DNA of 6,698 bases from assembly GCA_027310325.1 (NCBI GenBank), contig DAIDBB010000254.1, positions 1 to 6,698 on the forward strand, given 5' to 3'. Below the pieces are notes generated by a model. That model had not been told where the DNA came from. It ran no database searches and saw only the letters and a program-made list of their open reading frames with translations. Source of the stretch: a bacterium. GTDB taxonomy: Bacteria > Desulfobacterota > GWC2-55-46. Positions within the stretch are counted from its first letter, which is position 1; every line of letters starts with the position of its first letter. Below are positions 6,666-6,698 of this stretch, piece after piece. Position numbers and translations under genes: made by a program.

Positions 6666-6698
6666 ATGAAACCGTTACGTTTAATCAGAGTTATTGCG
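6666..6698 (+). CDS. Start of next gene, possible GT4 glycosyltransferase, 3'-truncated
   Basis: From ATG 6666 the frame is open to the window edge and encodes MKPLRLIRVIA. A basic residue followed by a hydrophobic strand (LIRVIA) is how many GT4 glycosyltransferases of polysaccharide clusters begin (typically continuing RLN-x-GGPA), and the location fits. Only 11 residues are visible, so the family is a guess. The in-frame sequence upstream is closed by TAA at 6642-6644 and offers no ATG, GTG or TTG, which favours 6666 as the start. The ribosome site is poor: the GGA at 6663-6665 touches the start codon. Confidence 0.4.
   Translation, partial: MKPLRLIRVIA

Noticed and set aside
6622..6669. 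15-codon small gene before the last start, joined by ATGA
   Set aside because: No good ribosome site and no recognisable peptide; the length is within chance expectation.
1..6698. CRISPR array, insertion sequence, tRNA/rRNA, toxin-antitoxin or phage genes
   Set aside because: I read both strands and saw no spaced repeats, transposase or phage motifs, or RNA gene signatures; the window is filled almost wholly by sugar-metabolism genes.

Overview
This window is an uninterrupted, single-strand (+) stretch of a bacterial glycan-biosynthesis locus. The glycan could be O-antigen, exopolysaccharide or capsule, or an S-layer/flagellin decoration. Seven genes are read in the same direction with overlaps or short gaps, and an eighth seems to begin in the last 33 bases. 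The genes carry strong AGGAGG-type ribosome sites. Most of the sequence is GC-rich, yet it uses AGG for arginine and ATA for isoleucine heavily. Together this suggests a Gram-negative-like environmental bacterium of the Deltaproteobacteria/Nitrospirota kind, but that placement is only an impression from codon usage and protein flavour, not a result.

Layout: (1) 3-740, the C-terminal part of a GNT-I-like/GT-A glycosyltransferase cut by the window's left edge. (2) 740-1561, a class I SAM-dependent methyltransferase. (3) 1551-2471, an extended short-chain dehydrogenase/reductase (NAD-dependent sugar epimerase/dehydratase family) of unassigned substrate. (4) 2468-3646, a GT4 glycosyltransferase that starts at a TTG codon. 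(5) 3663-4565, a GT2 glycosyltransferase of lower GC. (6) 4549-5484, GDP-L-fucose synthase. (7) 5558-6610, GDP-mannose 4,6-dehydratase. (8) 6666 onward, the start of a further gene, possibly another GT4.

How they fit together: the last two complete genes form the de novo GDP-L-fucose pathway (GDP-mannose to GDP-4-keto-6-deoxymannose to GDP-L-fucose). The glycosyltransferases would use this and other nucleotide sugars to build an oligosaccharide. The unassigned SDR may supply a second modified sugar, and the methyltransferase may modify a sugar or cap a chain. No flippase, polymerase, chain-length regulator or priming transferase lies inside the window, so the type of polysaccharide cannot be decided.

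Novelty: I see no CRISPR, mobile element, RNA gene, toxin-antitoxin or other unexpected system. This is an accessory but recognisable sugar cluster. The points most worth checking are the substrate of the SDR, the TTG start, the inverted fcl-gmd order, the Thr-for-Ser change in the fucose synthase active site, and the abrupt AT-rich right edge.
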